Shown piece by piece: positions 28,857-38,540 of a DNA stretch of 56,505 bases. Every line of letters starts with the position of its first letter. The stretch's first letter is position 1. The stretch is from an uncultured Lachnospiraceae bacterium. GTDB taxonomy: Bacteria; Bacillota; Clostridia; Lachnospirales; Lachnospiraceae. The notes under the pieces were generated by a model that was given only the letters and a program-made list of their open reading frames with translations, did no database searches and was not told the origin of the DNA. The stretch covers positions 1 through 56,505 of the forward strand of contig CAMKEX010000003.1 in assembly GCA_946411695.1 (NCBI GenBank), read 5' to 3'. The position numbers and the translations under genes are program-made.

Positions 28857-29840
28857 ATGCGCTTTATCAGAAATTTACTGCTTACGATCATCTGTATCGC
28901 AGCCATCGGTGCCGCAGTGATCTTCGGCTACTACAGGTTCCGGGGAAATCGTGAAAGAGGGCTCCTGAACGAGGGTCTGGCCCTGATCGAGCAGGGCAAC
29001 TACCGTCTTGCCAGGGACAAGTTTGCCGAAGCACAGTCTTATGAAAACCAGATCACCAGATATCTTTCGTCCGATTCGCTCGAGGAGGATCTGTACAGGT
29101 ATTCGGCCATCTGTGATTTTCGTCTGGGAGATATCGATGCCGCTTCGTCGATCTACGACCGTCTGCTCAGGATCCACCCCAAAGATGCTTCTCTCATGGA
29201 ATCCCGCGCCACCTGCTATGCGGCACAGGGACAGATGGAGGAGGCAGTGGATCTTTTTGACACCGCGATCGCCATTGACAAGTCCAATTACCAGCGGATT
29301 TACACTGCTGCGGTCACGCTCCGGGAATACGGCGATGACAAGACCGGTCTGAAGTATTTCGAGGAGCTTCTGAAGGATCATGAGGCAGAACTGGATGATC
29401 TGACAAGGGGAGAAGCCCTGTGCTTTTTGGGACAGTATAAGGAGGCCGCAGAGATCCTGAGCAGGGTCGAGAGTCCGGGGATGGAGACGGTATTTCTCCT
29501 GGCCTGCGCCAAAGAGTACACCGGGGCCCACGAGGAGGCACTGGACCTTCTCAAGGACTACACGGAGGAGATCGCCTTTAATCCCGAGATGCTCAATCTC
29601 AGGGGAACAGCCCTGTGCGCGACCGGGGAGTACAAGGAAGCTCTGTCCTGTTTTGAGCAGGCTCTGCCCCTGTCCCAGGAGGGAACTGCCCTGCAGCGCA
29701 GCATCCTGTTCAACAGGATCGCCGCAGTTGAGAATCTCCGGGATTTTGACAGGGCCAAAGAACTGGCGGCCCAGTATGCCGAGAAGTATCCCAAGGATGA
29801 GCGCATGAAACGTGAGAATCAGTTCCTGCAGACCAGATGA
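28857..29840 (+). CDS. membrane-anchored TPR protein
   Basis: A protein of about 327 residues from the ATG at 28857. One N-terminal membrane segment (NLLLTIICIAAIGAAVIFGYY) is followed by TPR-like repeats (NEGLALIEQGNYRLARDKFAEA, YRYSAICDFRLGDIDAASSIYDRLLRIHP, CYAAQGQMEEAVDLFDTAI, LCATGEYKEALSCFEQAL). It probably scaffolds partners at the membrane. An ATG at 28767, overlapping the previous stop codon with GGAGG only 1 bp away, would add 30 unlikely residues before the membrane segment; the start is unresolved. It is the last gene of the MBOAT operon, ended by a terminator at 29852. Confidence 0.83.
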   Translation: MRFIRNLLLTIICIAAIGAAVIFGYYRFRGNRERGLLNEGLALIEQGNYRLARDKFAEAQSYENQITRYLSSDSLEEDLYRYSAICDFRLGDIDAASSIYDRLLRIHPKDASLMESRATCYAAQGQMEEAVDLFDTAIAIDKSNYQRIYTAAVTLREYGDDKTGLKYFEELLKDHEAELDDLTRGEALCFLGQYKEAAEILSRVESPGMETVFLLACAKEYTGAHEEALDLLKDYTEEIAFNPEMLNLRGTALCATGEYKEALSCFEQALPLSQEGTALQRSILFNRIAAVENLRDFDRAKELAAQYAEKYPKDERMKRENQFLQTR

Positions 29841-29851
29841 TCGGCCGCAGC

Positions 29852-29883
29852 AAAAAATATCGCCTTCGGGCGGTATTTTTTTA
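29852..29883 (+). terminator. terminator with TTCG tetraloop
   Basis: Stem AAAAAATATCGCC / GGCGGTATTTTTT with one T-G pair, loop TTCG (29865-29868), then a T tract. It lies 11 bp after the TPR stop codon. Confidence 0.88.
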
Positions 29884-29891
29884 TTTTTCAC

Positions 29892-29920
29892 TTGACGAAC
29901 TCCAATATAATCATTATGTT
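29892..29920 (+). promoter_or_regulatory. candidate promoter for pyrF
   Basis: TTGACG at 29892-29897 and TATGTT at 29915-29920, spacer 17 bp. A perfect TATAAT lies at 29906-29911 but its spacing to TTGACG is only 8 bp. The true -10 is therefore uncertain. No PyrR attenuator was recognised in the leader. Confidence 0.4.
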
Positions 29921-30065
29921 TAAAAAGACTTTTTAAGTGTCGCGTTTACTGTGCAAATTTACCATAAAGCCATCTGTGTGAAAATGTACGGAGAGCAGAC
30001 GATCGGCTGCTCCGATGGCAGCAGACCGGCACCGGTACAGATTCAATAGAAAATGGAGCTTGCGT

Positions 30066-31019
30066 ATGATTCAAAAACTGATGGATGAGATCAAGATCAA
30101 AAATGCGCCTGTTGTCGTAGGGCTCGATCCCAACCTTTCCTTCGTGCCGAAGCATCTGCAGGACGCGGCATGGGAAGCGGTCGCGGATGCAGGCTGTTCG
30201 GACGATGAACTGGCACTTCGGGCGGCTGCAGAGGCTGTCTGGCAGTTCAACAAGGCCATTGTAGATGCAGTGTACGATATTATTCCCGCCGTGAAGCCGC
30301 AGATCGCCATGTATGAGCAGTTCGGACTGCCGGGGCTGGCGGCCTATGACAGGACCGTTAAATACTGCAGGGAGAAGGGTCTTATCATCATCGGCGATGT
30401 AAAGCGGGGTGATATCGGTTCGACATCCGCCTCCTACGCAAAGGCGCATATCGGCAGGATCGGCATCGCCGGCAGGGACATTCCGGTATTTGATGTGGAT
30501 TTCGCTACCGTCAATCCTTATCTGGGTTCTGACGGCGTCGAGCCTTTTGTGGAGGTCTGCAATGCCTGCGACAAGGGAATCTTCGTTCTGGTCAAGACCT
30601 CCAATCCCTCCAGCGGTGAATTCCAGGATATCCTGACAGAGGGCGGGGTACCCATGTATGAGCTGGTCGGCAGGAAGGTCCGCGAGTGGGGCGAGCGCTC
30701 CATGGACGGCCGCTACAGCAATGTGGGCGCTGTCGTGGGCGCCACATATCCCGAGCAGGGCGAGCAGCTCAGAAAGCTCATGCCGACTACCTTCATTCTG
30801 GCGCCCGGCTACGGCGCGCAGGGCGCGACTGCCAAGGACCTCTCCGCTTTCTTTGATGAGGAGGGTGCCGGCGCCATTGTCAATTCCTCCCGCGGGATCA
30901 TTGCGGCCCACACAAAAGAGGCCTACCGCGAATACGGTCCGGAAGGATTTGCGCAGGCGGCCCGTGCCGCTTCGGTCGATATGATCGAGGACCTTCGGCA
31001 GGCAATCGCAGAGCGCTGA
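30066..31019 (+). CDS. pyrF: orotidine 5'-phosphate decarboxylase (type 2)
   Basis: A 317-residue enzyme, the longer subfamily. The catalytic Lys-Asp network is in DVKRGDIGST (D111, K113, D116). VVGLDPNLS at the N-terminus and LAPGYGAQGATAKDL near the C-terminus bind substrate phosphate. It decarboxylates OMP to UMP, the last step of de novo pyrimidine synthesis. The ATG at 30066 has GGAG 7 bp upstream. Its partner pyrE follows 126 bp later with a dispersed repeat in between; pyrK and pyrD, often found between these genes, are absent. Confidence 0.96.
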   Translation: MIQKLMDEIKIKNAPVVVGLDPNLSFVPKHLQDAAWEAVADAGCSDDELALRAAAEAVWQFNKAIVDAVYDIIPAVKPQIAMYEQFGLPGLAAYDRTVKYCREKGLIIIGDVKRGDIGSTSASYAKAHIGRIGIAGRDIPVFDVDFATVNPYLGSDGVEPFVEVCNACDKGIFVLVKTSNPSSGEFQDILTEGGVPMYELVGRKVREWGERSMDGRYSNVGAVVGATYPEQGEQLRKLMPTTFILAPGYGAQGATAKDLSAFFDEEGAGAIVNSSRGIIAAHTKEAYREYGPEGFAQAARAASVDMIEDLRQAIAER

Positions 31020-31040
31020 GGAACGGGATGCCGTCACGGC

Positions 31041-31083
31041 TTTATTCTTCATCGCGCAGGGCCCGCGAGCGGGTCCTCAATAC
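31041..31083. repeat. dispersed hairpin repeat, copy B
   Basis: A 43-bp element starting TTTATTCTTCATCGCGCAGG with hairpin CCCGC-GA-GCGGG and ending CCTCAATAC. It is almost the same as copy A (25764-25806). It fills part of the pyrF-pyrE gap. Confidence 0.8.
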
Positions 31084-31145
31084 AGAGAAATACACAGAGC
31101 ATCCTGCCGTTTGGAAAGGGTGATGAGATCAGGAAGGGGCTACAG

Positions 31146-31823
31146 ATGGAAGAATACAAAAAAGAGTTTATTGAGTTCATGGTTGATTCACATGTATTGA
31201 AGTTCGGTGAGTTCACGCTCAAGAGCGGACGCAAATCTCCGTTCTTCATGAACGCCGGTGCCTATAAGAGCGGTTCTCAGCTGATCAAGCTCGGCGAGTT
31301 TTATGCCAGGGCGATCCACGACCACTACGGCCTCGATTTCGATGTGCTGTTCGGACCCGCCTACAAGGGAATTCCGCTCACTGTTGCTACCGTCATGGGC
31401 ATCAGCAGGCTTTACGGCCGCGACATCCGCTACTGCGCTAACCGCAAGGAGATCAAGGATCACGGCGACAAGGGAATTCTTCTGGGATCCAAGATCCGTG
31501 AGGACGACCGTGTCATGATCATCGAGGATGTCACCACCTCCGGCGCATCCATCGCCGAGACTGTTCCGATCATCAAGGCACAGGCGGACTGTGATATCGT
31601 CGGCCTCATGGTCTCTCTGGACCGCATGGAAGTCGGCCAGCAGGGAACAGTCAGCGCCCTGCAGGAGATCAAGCAGAAATATGGCTTCCCGACACATGCG
31701 ATCGTCTCCATGAAGGAAGTCACCGAGTATCTCTACAATCGTCCGGTCGAGGGCAAGGTCGTTATCGATGACAAGATCAAGACCGCGCTGGACAAGTATT
31801 ATGATGAATACGGCGTGAAGTGA
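31146..31823 (+). CDS. pyrE: orotate phosphoribosyltransferase
   Basis: A 225-residue type I PRTase. The PRPP loop is VMIIEDVTTSGASIAE (around residues 119-134), the hood region includes SGRKSPFFMNAG, and GPAYKGIPL binds pyrophosphate. It converts orotate and PRPP to OMP, the substrate of the PyrF encoded just upstream. The start is the ATG at 31146 with AGGAAGGGG ahead. A GC-rich terminator follows 20 bp after the stop codon. Confidence 0.96.
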   Translation: MEEYKKEFIEFMVDSHVLKFGEFTLKSGRKSPFFMNAGAYKSGSQLIKLGEFYARAIHDHYGLDFDVLFGPAYKGIPLTVATVMGISRLYGRDIRYCANRKEIKDHGDKGILLGSKIREDDRVMIIEDVTTSGASIAETVPIIKAQADCDIVGLMVSLDRMEVGQQGTVSALQEIKQKYGFPTHAIVSMKEVTEYLYNRPVEGKVVIDDKIKTALDKYYDEYGVK

Positions 31824-31843
31824 TTCGATACTGGATAAAACGG

Positions 31844-31878
31844 CCGCCCGGCTGCTGAAAATGCGGCCGGGCGGTTTT
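31844..31878 (+). terminator. intrinsic terminator after pyrE
   Basis: CCGCCCGGC (31844-31852) pairs with GCCGGGCGG (31866-31874), loop 13 nt, followed by TTTT. Confidence 0.85.
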
Positions 31879-32075
31879 CCTATGCGGGGCGTCTGCAGGT
31901 ATCCTGTGATTCTTCACCGTATTCTGCCTGCGCGAATACCCTTTATAAATTATAAATCTGCAAATGAATCTGCAAATGCGGAGCATGTGCTGCCGCCCTT
32001 CTGGACGGATGCCTGGTAAAGAGGGAAGATTTTTAAACCGGAAGAGAACAGCAGTTAGTTAGGAGTGAATAGTAA

Positions 32076-34313
32076 ATGGGAATGAATTTTCTGATCGATA
32101 GGGGAGAAGGGGCTCTTCAGAGCAGTGAGTCTCTCTCAGGGGAGCGCTTCAGGCTGTCCCTGGAGCGGATCGGGATGATGGCAGAGGAGGAGTGTACAGC
32201 TGCCTGCTGTGTGCCCTTTTTCCGTTCCGCGGCAGAGTGGATTCTCCTGCTGCTGGACCATCGCAGGATGCTGGAGGACGGGTCTTTTGAGACAATGCCG
32301 CTCCGGGATCTGGAAGAGAAAAACCGTGCGCTGTACGAGGATATCCTCCCGGAGCATTATGAAGAGAGCTGGGCAAATCCGGGCTATGCCATCCGCGAGA
32401 CAGGGGAGGAGATGGGTCCCCTGCTCAGCGCGCTCATGACGGAACTTCGCAGTATGATCTCCCTGGTCTATGAGGGAGATGCCGAACGTTTCCTGATCCG
32501 GATGGAGCTGCTGCTGGAAGTCTATTTTGCCTTCGTGACCGCCTGGAATGATGAGCGGGCAGATGAGGAGGCACAAGGGGAGCAGCCGGAGCCGCAAGGG
32601 CAGGATTCCTGCATCGGGAGGGACAAAGGAGACCTTCTTACCGGAAAGGCCGGACAGGGGATGCCTCCTGCGGGGCATATCCGTGACAAGATCCGGCAGT
32701 TTCTGGAGGATTACGCGGAGGAGGAGACCCTGGTCCGCGTGCGGAGGAGTCTGGTTGGCGGCAGTGTCCCGGAGAAGATCATCAATGAGTGGTACGTTCC
32801 GGGGGATCCGCGCTGCCTGTACAGGTACGGAGCCTATATTTCAGAGAATGAGAGGGGCGTTTTTTCTTATCTTGAGAGCCTGGATGAAGAGACAGTCGCC
32901 GGGATGGTGGACACCTGGACAGAGGGGTTCAGGATCGGCTTTGAAGTGACGGGCAAAGATCTGTCGATCAGGAAGAGGGCAGGTCTTATCTATCCTGTCG
33001 GCTTTGAGCGCGTCGTCAGACGTGCTGCACAAAACCTGCGCGGAACAGGCCTTGAGCCCGTGATCGCCGGACAGCTGGGCAATCTCTTTACTCAGCATCT
33101 GGGACGCGGAGGCGGCGGCATTCTGACGACACCGGCCAATAAACAGTATGGATACGATCACAGGGAGGATCTGGCGCTCTTTTTCAATGACGTTCTGCGG
33201 AGCAGGCGCTCTCAGGCCCTGCAGCAGGCCTACAGGGAACTTGCTGATCAGACGGTACTCTATGCCGGTCCGGCTGTGATGGAGACCTTCGGCGAGAAGC
33301 CCTTTTCCCCTGTCATGCACGAGGGCTATCCGCGTTTTTCAAAATCCCAGCAGAAGAAGATCGCCCGCTTCAGACAGGAGGCGGACCTTCTCTATGACCG
33401 CGCCGTGATCGGGCGGGAGAGGAGCTTTACCATCATCGCCTTCCCCATCCCGGAGATCACAAAGGGCTATGAGGGCAAGGAGCCGGACGCCTCCTTTGAT
33501 GAGATCTTCCATGCCGTTATCGACATCAATACACTGGATTATGTGACCTACCGCGATGTGCAGGCGCGCATCATCGATGTGCTGGATACGGCCCGGAGTG
33601 TCCGTGTGCTGGGACGCGGGAAGAACAGGACCGATCTGACGGTGCGTTTGCAGACACCGCAGGATCCGTCCAGGCAGACGATCTTCGAGAACTGCGTGGC
33701 GGATGTCAATATCCCCGTGGGTGAGGTGTTTACAACACCTGCCCTTGAGGGGACGAACGGACTTTTGCATGTAACAAAGGTATATCTGGAAGGACTGCTC
33801 TTTGAGGATCTGGCCATCCGGTTTGAGGACGGGCGGATCGCGGATTACAGCTGCGGGGGATTCCCGACGGCAGAGGAAGGCAGAAAGTATATAGAAGAAA
33901 ATATCCTCTTTCACCACGAGACGCTCCCCATGGGGGAATGCGCGATCGGCACCAATACGACGGCCTGCGTCCTTGCGGAAAAGCTGGGCTTTCTGGAGAG
34001 GCTTCCCATCCTCATAGCGGAGAAGACGGGCCCGCATTTTGCAGTGGGCGATACCTGCTACAGTCACGAGGAGGAAAACCGCGTCTACAATCCCGACGGA
34101 AAGGAGATCTTCGCCAAGGAGAACGAGTATTCTCTGCTGCGGGAGACAGATCCGGACAAAGCCTATTTCGGCTGCCACACGGACATAACGATTCCTTATG
34201 AGGAGGTCGGTCTTCTGGCCGCTGTGCGCGCGGACGGCACGCAGATTCCCATTATCAGTGAGGGCAGATTTGTCCTTCCGGGCACGGAACTGTTAAATGA
34301 ACCCTTTGCCTGA
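32076..34313 (+). CDS. M29-like (AmpS/AmpT) aminopeptidase with long N-terminal extension
   Basis: A 745-residue protein. The C-terminal 400 residues carry thermophilic-aminopeptidase (M29) signatures: PVGEVFTTP (E550), LLFEDLAIRFEDGRI, HHETLPMGECAIGTN and EKTGPHFAVGDTCYSHEEE, which supply the metal-binding Glu/His/Asp residues. The first 300 residues have no M29 counterpart that I recognise and are mainly helical, with a low-complexity insert near 165-200. There is no signal peptide. It probably trims peptides in the cytoplasm. The start has AGGAG 10 bp upstream. It is flanked by long gaps and is likely monocistronic. Confidence 0.83.
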   Translation: MGMNFLIDRGEGALQSSESLSGERFRLSLERIGMMAEEECTAACCVPFFRSAAEWILLLLDHRRMLEDGSFETMPLRDLEEKNRALYEDILPEHYEESWANPGYAIRETGEEMGPLLSALMTELRSMISLVYEGDAERFLIRMELLLEVYFAFVTAWNDERADEEAQGEQPEPQGQDSCIGRDKGDLLTGKAGQGMPPAGHIRDKIRQFLEDYAEEETLVRVRRSLVGGSVPEKIINEWYVPGDPRCLYRYGAYISENERGVFSYLESLDEETVAGMVDTWTEGFRIGFEVTGKDLSIRKRAGLIYPVGFERVVRRAAQNLRGTGLEPVIAGQLGNLFTQHLGRGGGGILTTPANKQYGYDHREDLALFFNDVLRSRRSQALQQAYRELADQTVLYAGPAVMETFGEKPFSPVMHEGYPRFSKSQQKKIARFRQEADLLYDRAVIGRERSFTIIAFPIPEITKGYEGKEPDASFDEIFHAVIDINTLDYVTYRDVQARIIDVLDTARSVRVLGRGKNRTDLTVRLQTPQDPSRQTIFENCVADVNIPVGEVFTTPALEGTNGLLHVTKVYLEGLLFEDLAIRFEDGRIADYSCGGFPTAEEGRKYIEENILFHHETLPMGECAIGTNTTACVLAEKLGFLERLPILIAEKTGPHFAVGDTCYSHEEENRVYNPDGKEIFAKENEYSLLRETDPDKAYFGCHTDITIPYEEVGLLAAVRADGTQIPIISEGRFVLPGTELLNEPFA

Positions 34314-34756
34314 CCCGCGGAAAGCCTGCAGACCGCCTTTGATCGCGGGAGACGGTCATCGGAGGTCCGGGCGGACTGCTATGTGCGTCCGCAGCCCCCT
34401 GTTATGCGGGAGACAGACAGCCGGCAGCCGATAACAGAAGCCGGATAAGGGCAATAGTTACTTGCGCTAAATGATTTTTTTGATTAAACTACAGGCAAAG
34501 CCCGTATTTTGAGAGGCAGTTCCCCGACATCGGTGCCGGCGGACGGACCGGGGCTGTGAACACTGTTTTTGCATAGAATCGGAAAAAATAAACCGAAAAC
34601 AGGCTGAAAAATAGAGCCGTGGATTTGCAATCATCAAATATGTAATGTATTATGTTTTCTGCTTTATTTCGGCAGGGTACAGGCTCTCTGAAATAACGCG
34701 CTGCGGGAGCACGGCTCCTGCAGGCGAGTCTTGGATCAGGAAGGAAAGGTACAAAA
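34314..34756. other. purE leader region with a GC-rich hairpin
   Basis: This 443-bp spacer holds the promoter at 34625-34653 and a hairpin CTGCGGGAGC / GCTCCTGCAG (34701-34710 with 34714-34723) in the leader, without a T tract. I looked for purine and PRPP riboswitch signatures and found none. The first 300 bases hold nothing I can name. Confidence 0.5.
34625..34653 (+). promoter_or_regulatory. promoter for the purEMND cluster
   Basis: TTGCAA at 34625-34630 and TATTAT at 34648-34653, spacer 17 bp. Transcription would start about 95 bp before purE. Confidence 0.6.
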
Positions 34757-35257
34757 ATGGCACAGGTAGGAATTGTAATGGGCAGTGACTCTGATCTGTC
34801 CGTAATGAAAAAGGCAGCTGAAGTTCTCGAAGAACTCGGCGTGAGCTATGAGATGAGGATCATCTCCGCCCACCGCGAGCCCGACGTATTTTTTGAGTAT
34901 GCAAAAGGCGCGGAAGCAGCCGGCATGAAGGTCATTATCGCCGGTGCAGGCATGGCGGCCCATCTGCCGGGCATGTGCGCGGCAATGTTCCCGCTCCCGG
35001 TCATCGGCGTCCCCATGCACACCACTTCTCTGGGCGGCCGCGATTCCCTGTATTCGATCGTCCAGATGCCCAGCGGCATCCCCGTGGCGACCGTCGCGAT
35101 CGGCGGAGCAAAGAACGCAGGCATCCTGGCAGCCAAGATGCTGGCCATCTCGGATGAGGCACTGCTGCAGAGACTGAAGGATTTCTCTCAGCGTCAGCTC
35201 GAGGAAGTCCAGAAAAAGGACGCGCATCTGCAGGAAGCCGGATACAAAAATTATTAA
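34757..35257 (+). CDS. purE: 5-(carboxyamino)imidazole ribonucleotide mutase
   Basis: A 166-residue PurE. Landmarks are [34 protein letters not shown] and [21 protein letters not shown]. It handles carboxylation at the AIR/CAIR step of purine synthesis. The motif SAHREPD carries Glu where many class I enzymes have Thr, so class I or class II (direct AIR carboxylase) is not settled; no purK is in the window. The ATG follows GGAAGGAAAGG. It heads purE-purM-purN-purD. Confidence 0.94.
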   Translation: MAQVGIVMGSDSDLSVMKKAAEVLEELGVSYEMRIISAHREPDVFFEYAKGAEAAGMKVIIAGAGMAAHLPGMCAAMFPLPVIGVPMHTTSLGGRDSLYSIVQMPSGIPVATVAIGGAKNAGILAAKMLAISDEALLQRLKDFSQRQLEEVQKKDAHLQEAGYKNY

Positions 35258-35384
35258 ATGAATAGTGATTGAGATCAGAATAGTACAGGCGGCGGGGCTC
35301 AGACGGTGCAGTTTCCGCCCTGCCCCGGCAGCCTGTAAAGAACTGTTTACACGGAAGTAGAATACATAAGGAGACCCGCAGAAC

Positions 35385-36413
35385 ATGATGGATTACAAGA
35401 GTGCCGGCGTCGATATTGAAGCCGGATATCGCAGCGTTGAACTGATGAAAGAATACGTCGCAAGGACCATGCGTCCGGAAGTGATGGGAGGACTCGGCGG
35501 ATTTTCGGGCGCCTTTTCTTTGGCAGGGATCAAGGAAATGGATGATCCCGTACTTCTGTCCGGAACGGACGGTGTCGGAACAAAGCTCAAACTCGCCTTC
35601 CTGATGGACCGGCACGATACTGTAGGCATCGACTGCGTCGCCATGTGCGTCAATGACGTGGCGTGCGCGGGCGGCGAGCCGCTGTTTTTCCTCGACTATA
35701 TCGCCTGCGGCAAAAACGTCCCCGAGAAGATCGCCCAGATCGTCAAAGGTGTCTGCGACGGCTGTGAGCAGGCCGGCGCTGCCCTGATCGGCGGCGAGAC
35801 CGCCGAGATGCCCGGCTTTTATCCTGTGGATGAATACGACCTGGCAGGATTCGCGGTCGGTGCGGCGGATAAAAAGAATCTGATCACGGGCGCGGACATC
35901 TGCCCCGGAGACGTCCTGGTAGGCATTGCTTCCTCCGGTGTCCACTCAAACGGATTTTCCCTGGTCCGCAAGGTCTTTGATGTCAATGAAGAGAATCTGC
36001 GGGAGTTTTATCCCGAGCTGGGCGAGACCCTGGGCGACGCCCTCCTTCGACCCACCAAAATCTATGTGCGCGCACTTCGGAGCGTGCGGGAGGCGGGCGT
36101 CACGATCAAGGGCTGCAGCCATGTGACCGGCGGCGGTTTCTACGAGAATATCCCCAGAATGCTTCCCGACGGCGTACGGGCCTGCGTGAAGAAGGACAGC
36201 TATGAAGTCCCCGCAATTTTCAGGCTCCTGCAGAAGCGCGGCAATATCGAGGAGCACATGATGTACAATACTTTCAACATGGGTATCGGCATGGTGCTGG
36301 CGCTGAAAGCAGAGGACGCGGACAAGGCCATCGCTGCGCTTGAAGCGATGGGAGAAAAGGCTTATCTGATCGGCAGCATTGCCGCGGGAGAAAAAGGAGT
36401 CGACGTATGCTGA
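35385..36413 (+). CDS. purM: phosphoribosylformylglycinamidine cyclo-ligase
   Basis: A 342-residue AIR synthetase. It begins [20 protein letters not shown] and has [44 protein letters not shown] and [15 protein letters not shown]. It closes the imidazole ring using ATP. The start is one of two adjacent ATGs (35385 or 35388) behind AAGGAGA. It overlaps purN by 7 bp, implying coupled translation. Confidence 0.96.
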   Translation: MMDYKSAGVDIEAGYRSVELMKEYVARTMRPEVMGGLGGFSGAFSLAGIKEMDDPVLLSGTDGVGTKLKLAFLMDRHDTVGIDCVAMCVNDVACAGGEPLFFLDYIACGKNVPEKIAQIVKGVCDGCEQAGAALIGGETAEMPGFYPVDEYDLAGFAVGAADKKNLITGADICPGDVLVGIASSGVHSNGFSLVRKVFDVNEENLREFYPELGETLGDALLRPTKIYVRALRSVREAGVTIKGCSHVTGGGFYENIPRMLPDGVRACVKKDSYEVPAIFRLLQKRGNIEEHMMYNTFNMGIGMVLALKAEDADKAIAALEAMGEKAYLIGSIAAGEKGVDVC

Positions 36414-37030
36414 GAGTGACAGTTTGTGTTTCCGGAGGCGGGACAAACCTGCAGGCCATCATCGACCGCATCCAGGACGGCACGATCCGCAATGCGCAGA
36501 TCGTCCAGGTGATCAGCAACAACGCAGGTGCCTACGCACTGGAGAGGGCAGCCAAGGCCGGTATTCCCGGCATCTGCGTGTCCCCCAAGGATTATCCGGA
36601 CCGGGAGGCCTTCAACGAGGCCCTGCTGGCCAAGATCAACGAAGTGTCTCCGGACCTCATTGTGCTGGCGGGCTTTATGGTAGCCGTACCCAAACAGATC
36701 TGCGCGGCTTATGCAGGCAAGATCATCAACATCCATCCCGCTCTGATCCCTTCCTTCTGCGGGAAGGGCCATTACGGTCTGCATGTCCATGAGAAAGCCC
36801 TTGAGCGCGGTGTCAAGGTTACCGGCGCCACAGTGCATTTTGTGGATGAGAATCTCGACACGGGACCGATCATCCTGCAGAAGGCAGTCGACATCATGGA
36901 AGATGACACGCCCGAGACGCTGCAGCGCCGGGTCATGGAGCAGGCGGAATGGGTCATTCTGCCCCGGGCAATTGACCTGATCGCAGCCGGCAGGGTCAGG
37001 ATCGAGGGCCGCAGGACAAGGATTTCCTGA
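36407..37030 (+). CDS. purN: phosphoribosylglycinamide formyltransferase
   Basis: A 207-residue PurN. The catalytic Asn-His-Asp set is visible in [17 protein letters not shown] and [12 protein letters not shown]. It transfers a formyl group from 10-formyltetrahydrofolate to GAR. The ribosome binding site AAAGGAG lies within the end of purM. The gene order purM-purN is the usual one. Confidence 0.95.
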   Translation: MLRVTVCVSGGGTNLQAIIDRIQDGTIRNAQIVQVISNNAGAYALERAAKAGIPGICVSPKDYPDREAFNEALLAKINEVSPDLIVLAGFMVAVPKQICAAYAGKIINIHPALIPSFCGKGHYGLHVHEKALERGVKVTGATVHFVDENLDTGPIILQKAVDIMEDDTPETLQRRVMEQAEWVILPRAIDLIAAGRVRIEGRRTRIS

Positions 37031-37233
37031 TTCTCATGAGAGGACGGGCTTTTTGCATTTATGCGCAGAAAGCCGATCCTATATAGAAAGACAAAGATAA
37101 GGAGAGCGGAGGGCGCAGCAGAGGCTGCTGTCTCCGCTGTCCGCGGTTTATACGAAAACGAAGCTGCTCAGGCGGTAGGCATGGCCCAGGCAGACAGTGA
37201 TTTGACAAGCGGATTTCGCAGGAGGAAAAAGAC

Positions 37234-38529
37234 TTGGCAGAGAAGAAAATGAACATGAAGGTGCTGCTGGTAGGCGGCGGCGGAAGAGAACACGCGATCG
37301 CAGACGCGATCCTGCGCAGCGGACGCGTTGCAAAGCTGTACTGCGCTCCCGGAAATGCCGGCATCGCGCGCATCGCCGAGTGCGTCCCGATCGGGACCAT
37401 GGATTTTGCGGCACTGACCGCTTTTGCGAAGGAAAAAGAGATCGACCTCACTGTCTGCAGCATGGATGATCCGCTCTGCGCGGGCATCGTGGATGCCTTT
37501 GAGGCAGAGGGACTGCGCATTTTCGGAACCCCCGCCAATGCGGCCATCATCGAGGGAAGCAAGGCTTTTTCCAAGGATCTGATGAAAAAATACGGTATTC
37601 CGACAGCCGCTTACGAGACCTTTGACGACGCAGACAAGGCACTGGCTTATCTTGAGACAGCTTCTTTCCCCATCGTTCTGAAGGCATCCGGACTGGCTCT
37701 GGGCAAGGGCGTCCTGATCTGCGAAGACCTGGCTTCCGCGAAGGACGGTATCCGCGAACTGATGATGGACAAAAAGTTCGGCGATGCCGGAAACAGCGTC
37801 GTCATCGAACAGTTCATGACAGGCCGCGAGGTCTCTGTGCTCGCTTTTGTAGACGGCACCCACTATCAGCTGATGACTTCCTCCCAGGACCACAAGCGCC
37901 AGGGAGACGGCGACACCGGCCTCAACACAGGCGGTATGGGAACCTTCTCCCCCAGCCCCTTCTACACCCCCGAGATCGATGCCTGGTGCCGTGAGAATAT
38001 TTATGACAAGACCGTGGCGGCCATGGCGGCAGAGGGACGTCCTTTCCGCGGTGTCCTCTATTTCGGCCTCATGATGACCCCCGACGGCCCCCGCGTTCTC
38101 GAGTACAATACCCGCTTCGGCGATCCCGAGACCCAGGTCGTCCTTCCCCGCATGAAGACAGATATCATCGATGTGATGGAGGCCTGCATCGACGGCACCC
38201 TGGATCAGATCGATCTGGAGTTCTATGATAACGCGGCAGTCTGCGTCGTCATTGCCTCCGGCGGCTACCCTGAGAGCTACGAAAAGGGCAAGGTCATCAC
38301 CGGTCTGGACAAGTTCGACGGACAGACACAGTATCGCTGCTATCACGCAGGCACCTCCTTTGACAAGGACGGCAACACCGTGACCAGCGGCGGCAGAGTC
38401 CTGGGCGTCGTCGCCATCGGCGATACACTCAAAGAGGCCCGCGCCAATGCCTATGAGGCCGCGAAGTATGTGCATTTTGACAAGATGTATATGCGCAGCG
38501 ACATCGGCAGGGCAATCGATGCGGTGTAA
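37234..38529 (+). CDS. purD: phosphoribosylamine--glycine ligase
   Basis: A 431-residue ATP-grasp ligase that makes GAR from phosphoribosylamine and glycine. Landmarks are KVLLVGGGGREHAI, LKASGLALGKGV, HKRQGDGDTGLNTGGMG and EYNTRFGDPETQVVLPRM. The TTG at 37234 is used because GGAGG (37221-37225) stands 8 bp before it. It lies 203 bp after purN with no purH between. A structured non-coding element follows the stop codon. Confidence 0.95.
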   Translation: MAEKKMNMKVLLVGGGGREHAIADAILRSGRVAKLYCAPGNAGIARIAECVPIGTMDFAALTAFAKEKEIDLTVCSMDDPLCAGIVDAFEAEGLRIFGTPANAAIIEGSKAFSKDLMKKYGIPTAAYETFDDADKALAYLETASFPIVLKASGLALGKGVLICEDLASAKDGIRELMMDKKFGDAGNSVVIEQFMTGREVSVLAFVDGTHYQLMTSSQDHKRQGDGDTGLNTGGMGTFSPSPFYTPEIDAWCRENIYDKTVAAMAAEGRPFRGVLYFGLMMTPDGPRVLEYNTRFGDPETQVVLPRMKTDIIDVMEACIDGTLDQIDLEFYDNAAVCVVIASGGYPESYEKGKVITGLDKFDGQTQYRCYHAGTSFDKDGNTVTSGGRVLGVVAIGDTLKEARANAYEAAKYVHFDKMYMRSDIGRAIDAV

Positions 38530-38540
38530 GGCCCGAAAGA

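Noticed and set aside
34314-34756. Purine or PRPP riboswitch before purE
   Set aside because: No G-box or ykkC-type conserved segments were found; only a simple hairpin is visible.
37061-37252. 63-codon frame between purN and purD
   Set aside because: Basic low-complexity product, no good ribosome binding site, and it overlaps the purD start.
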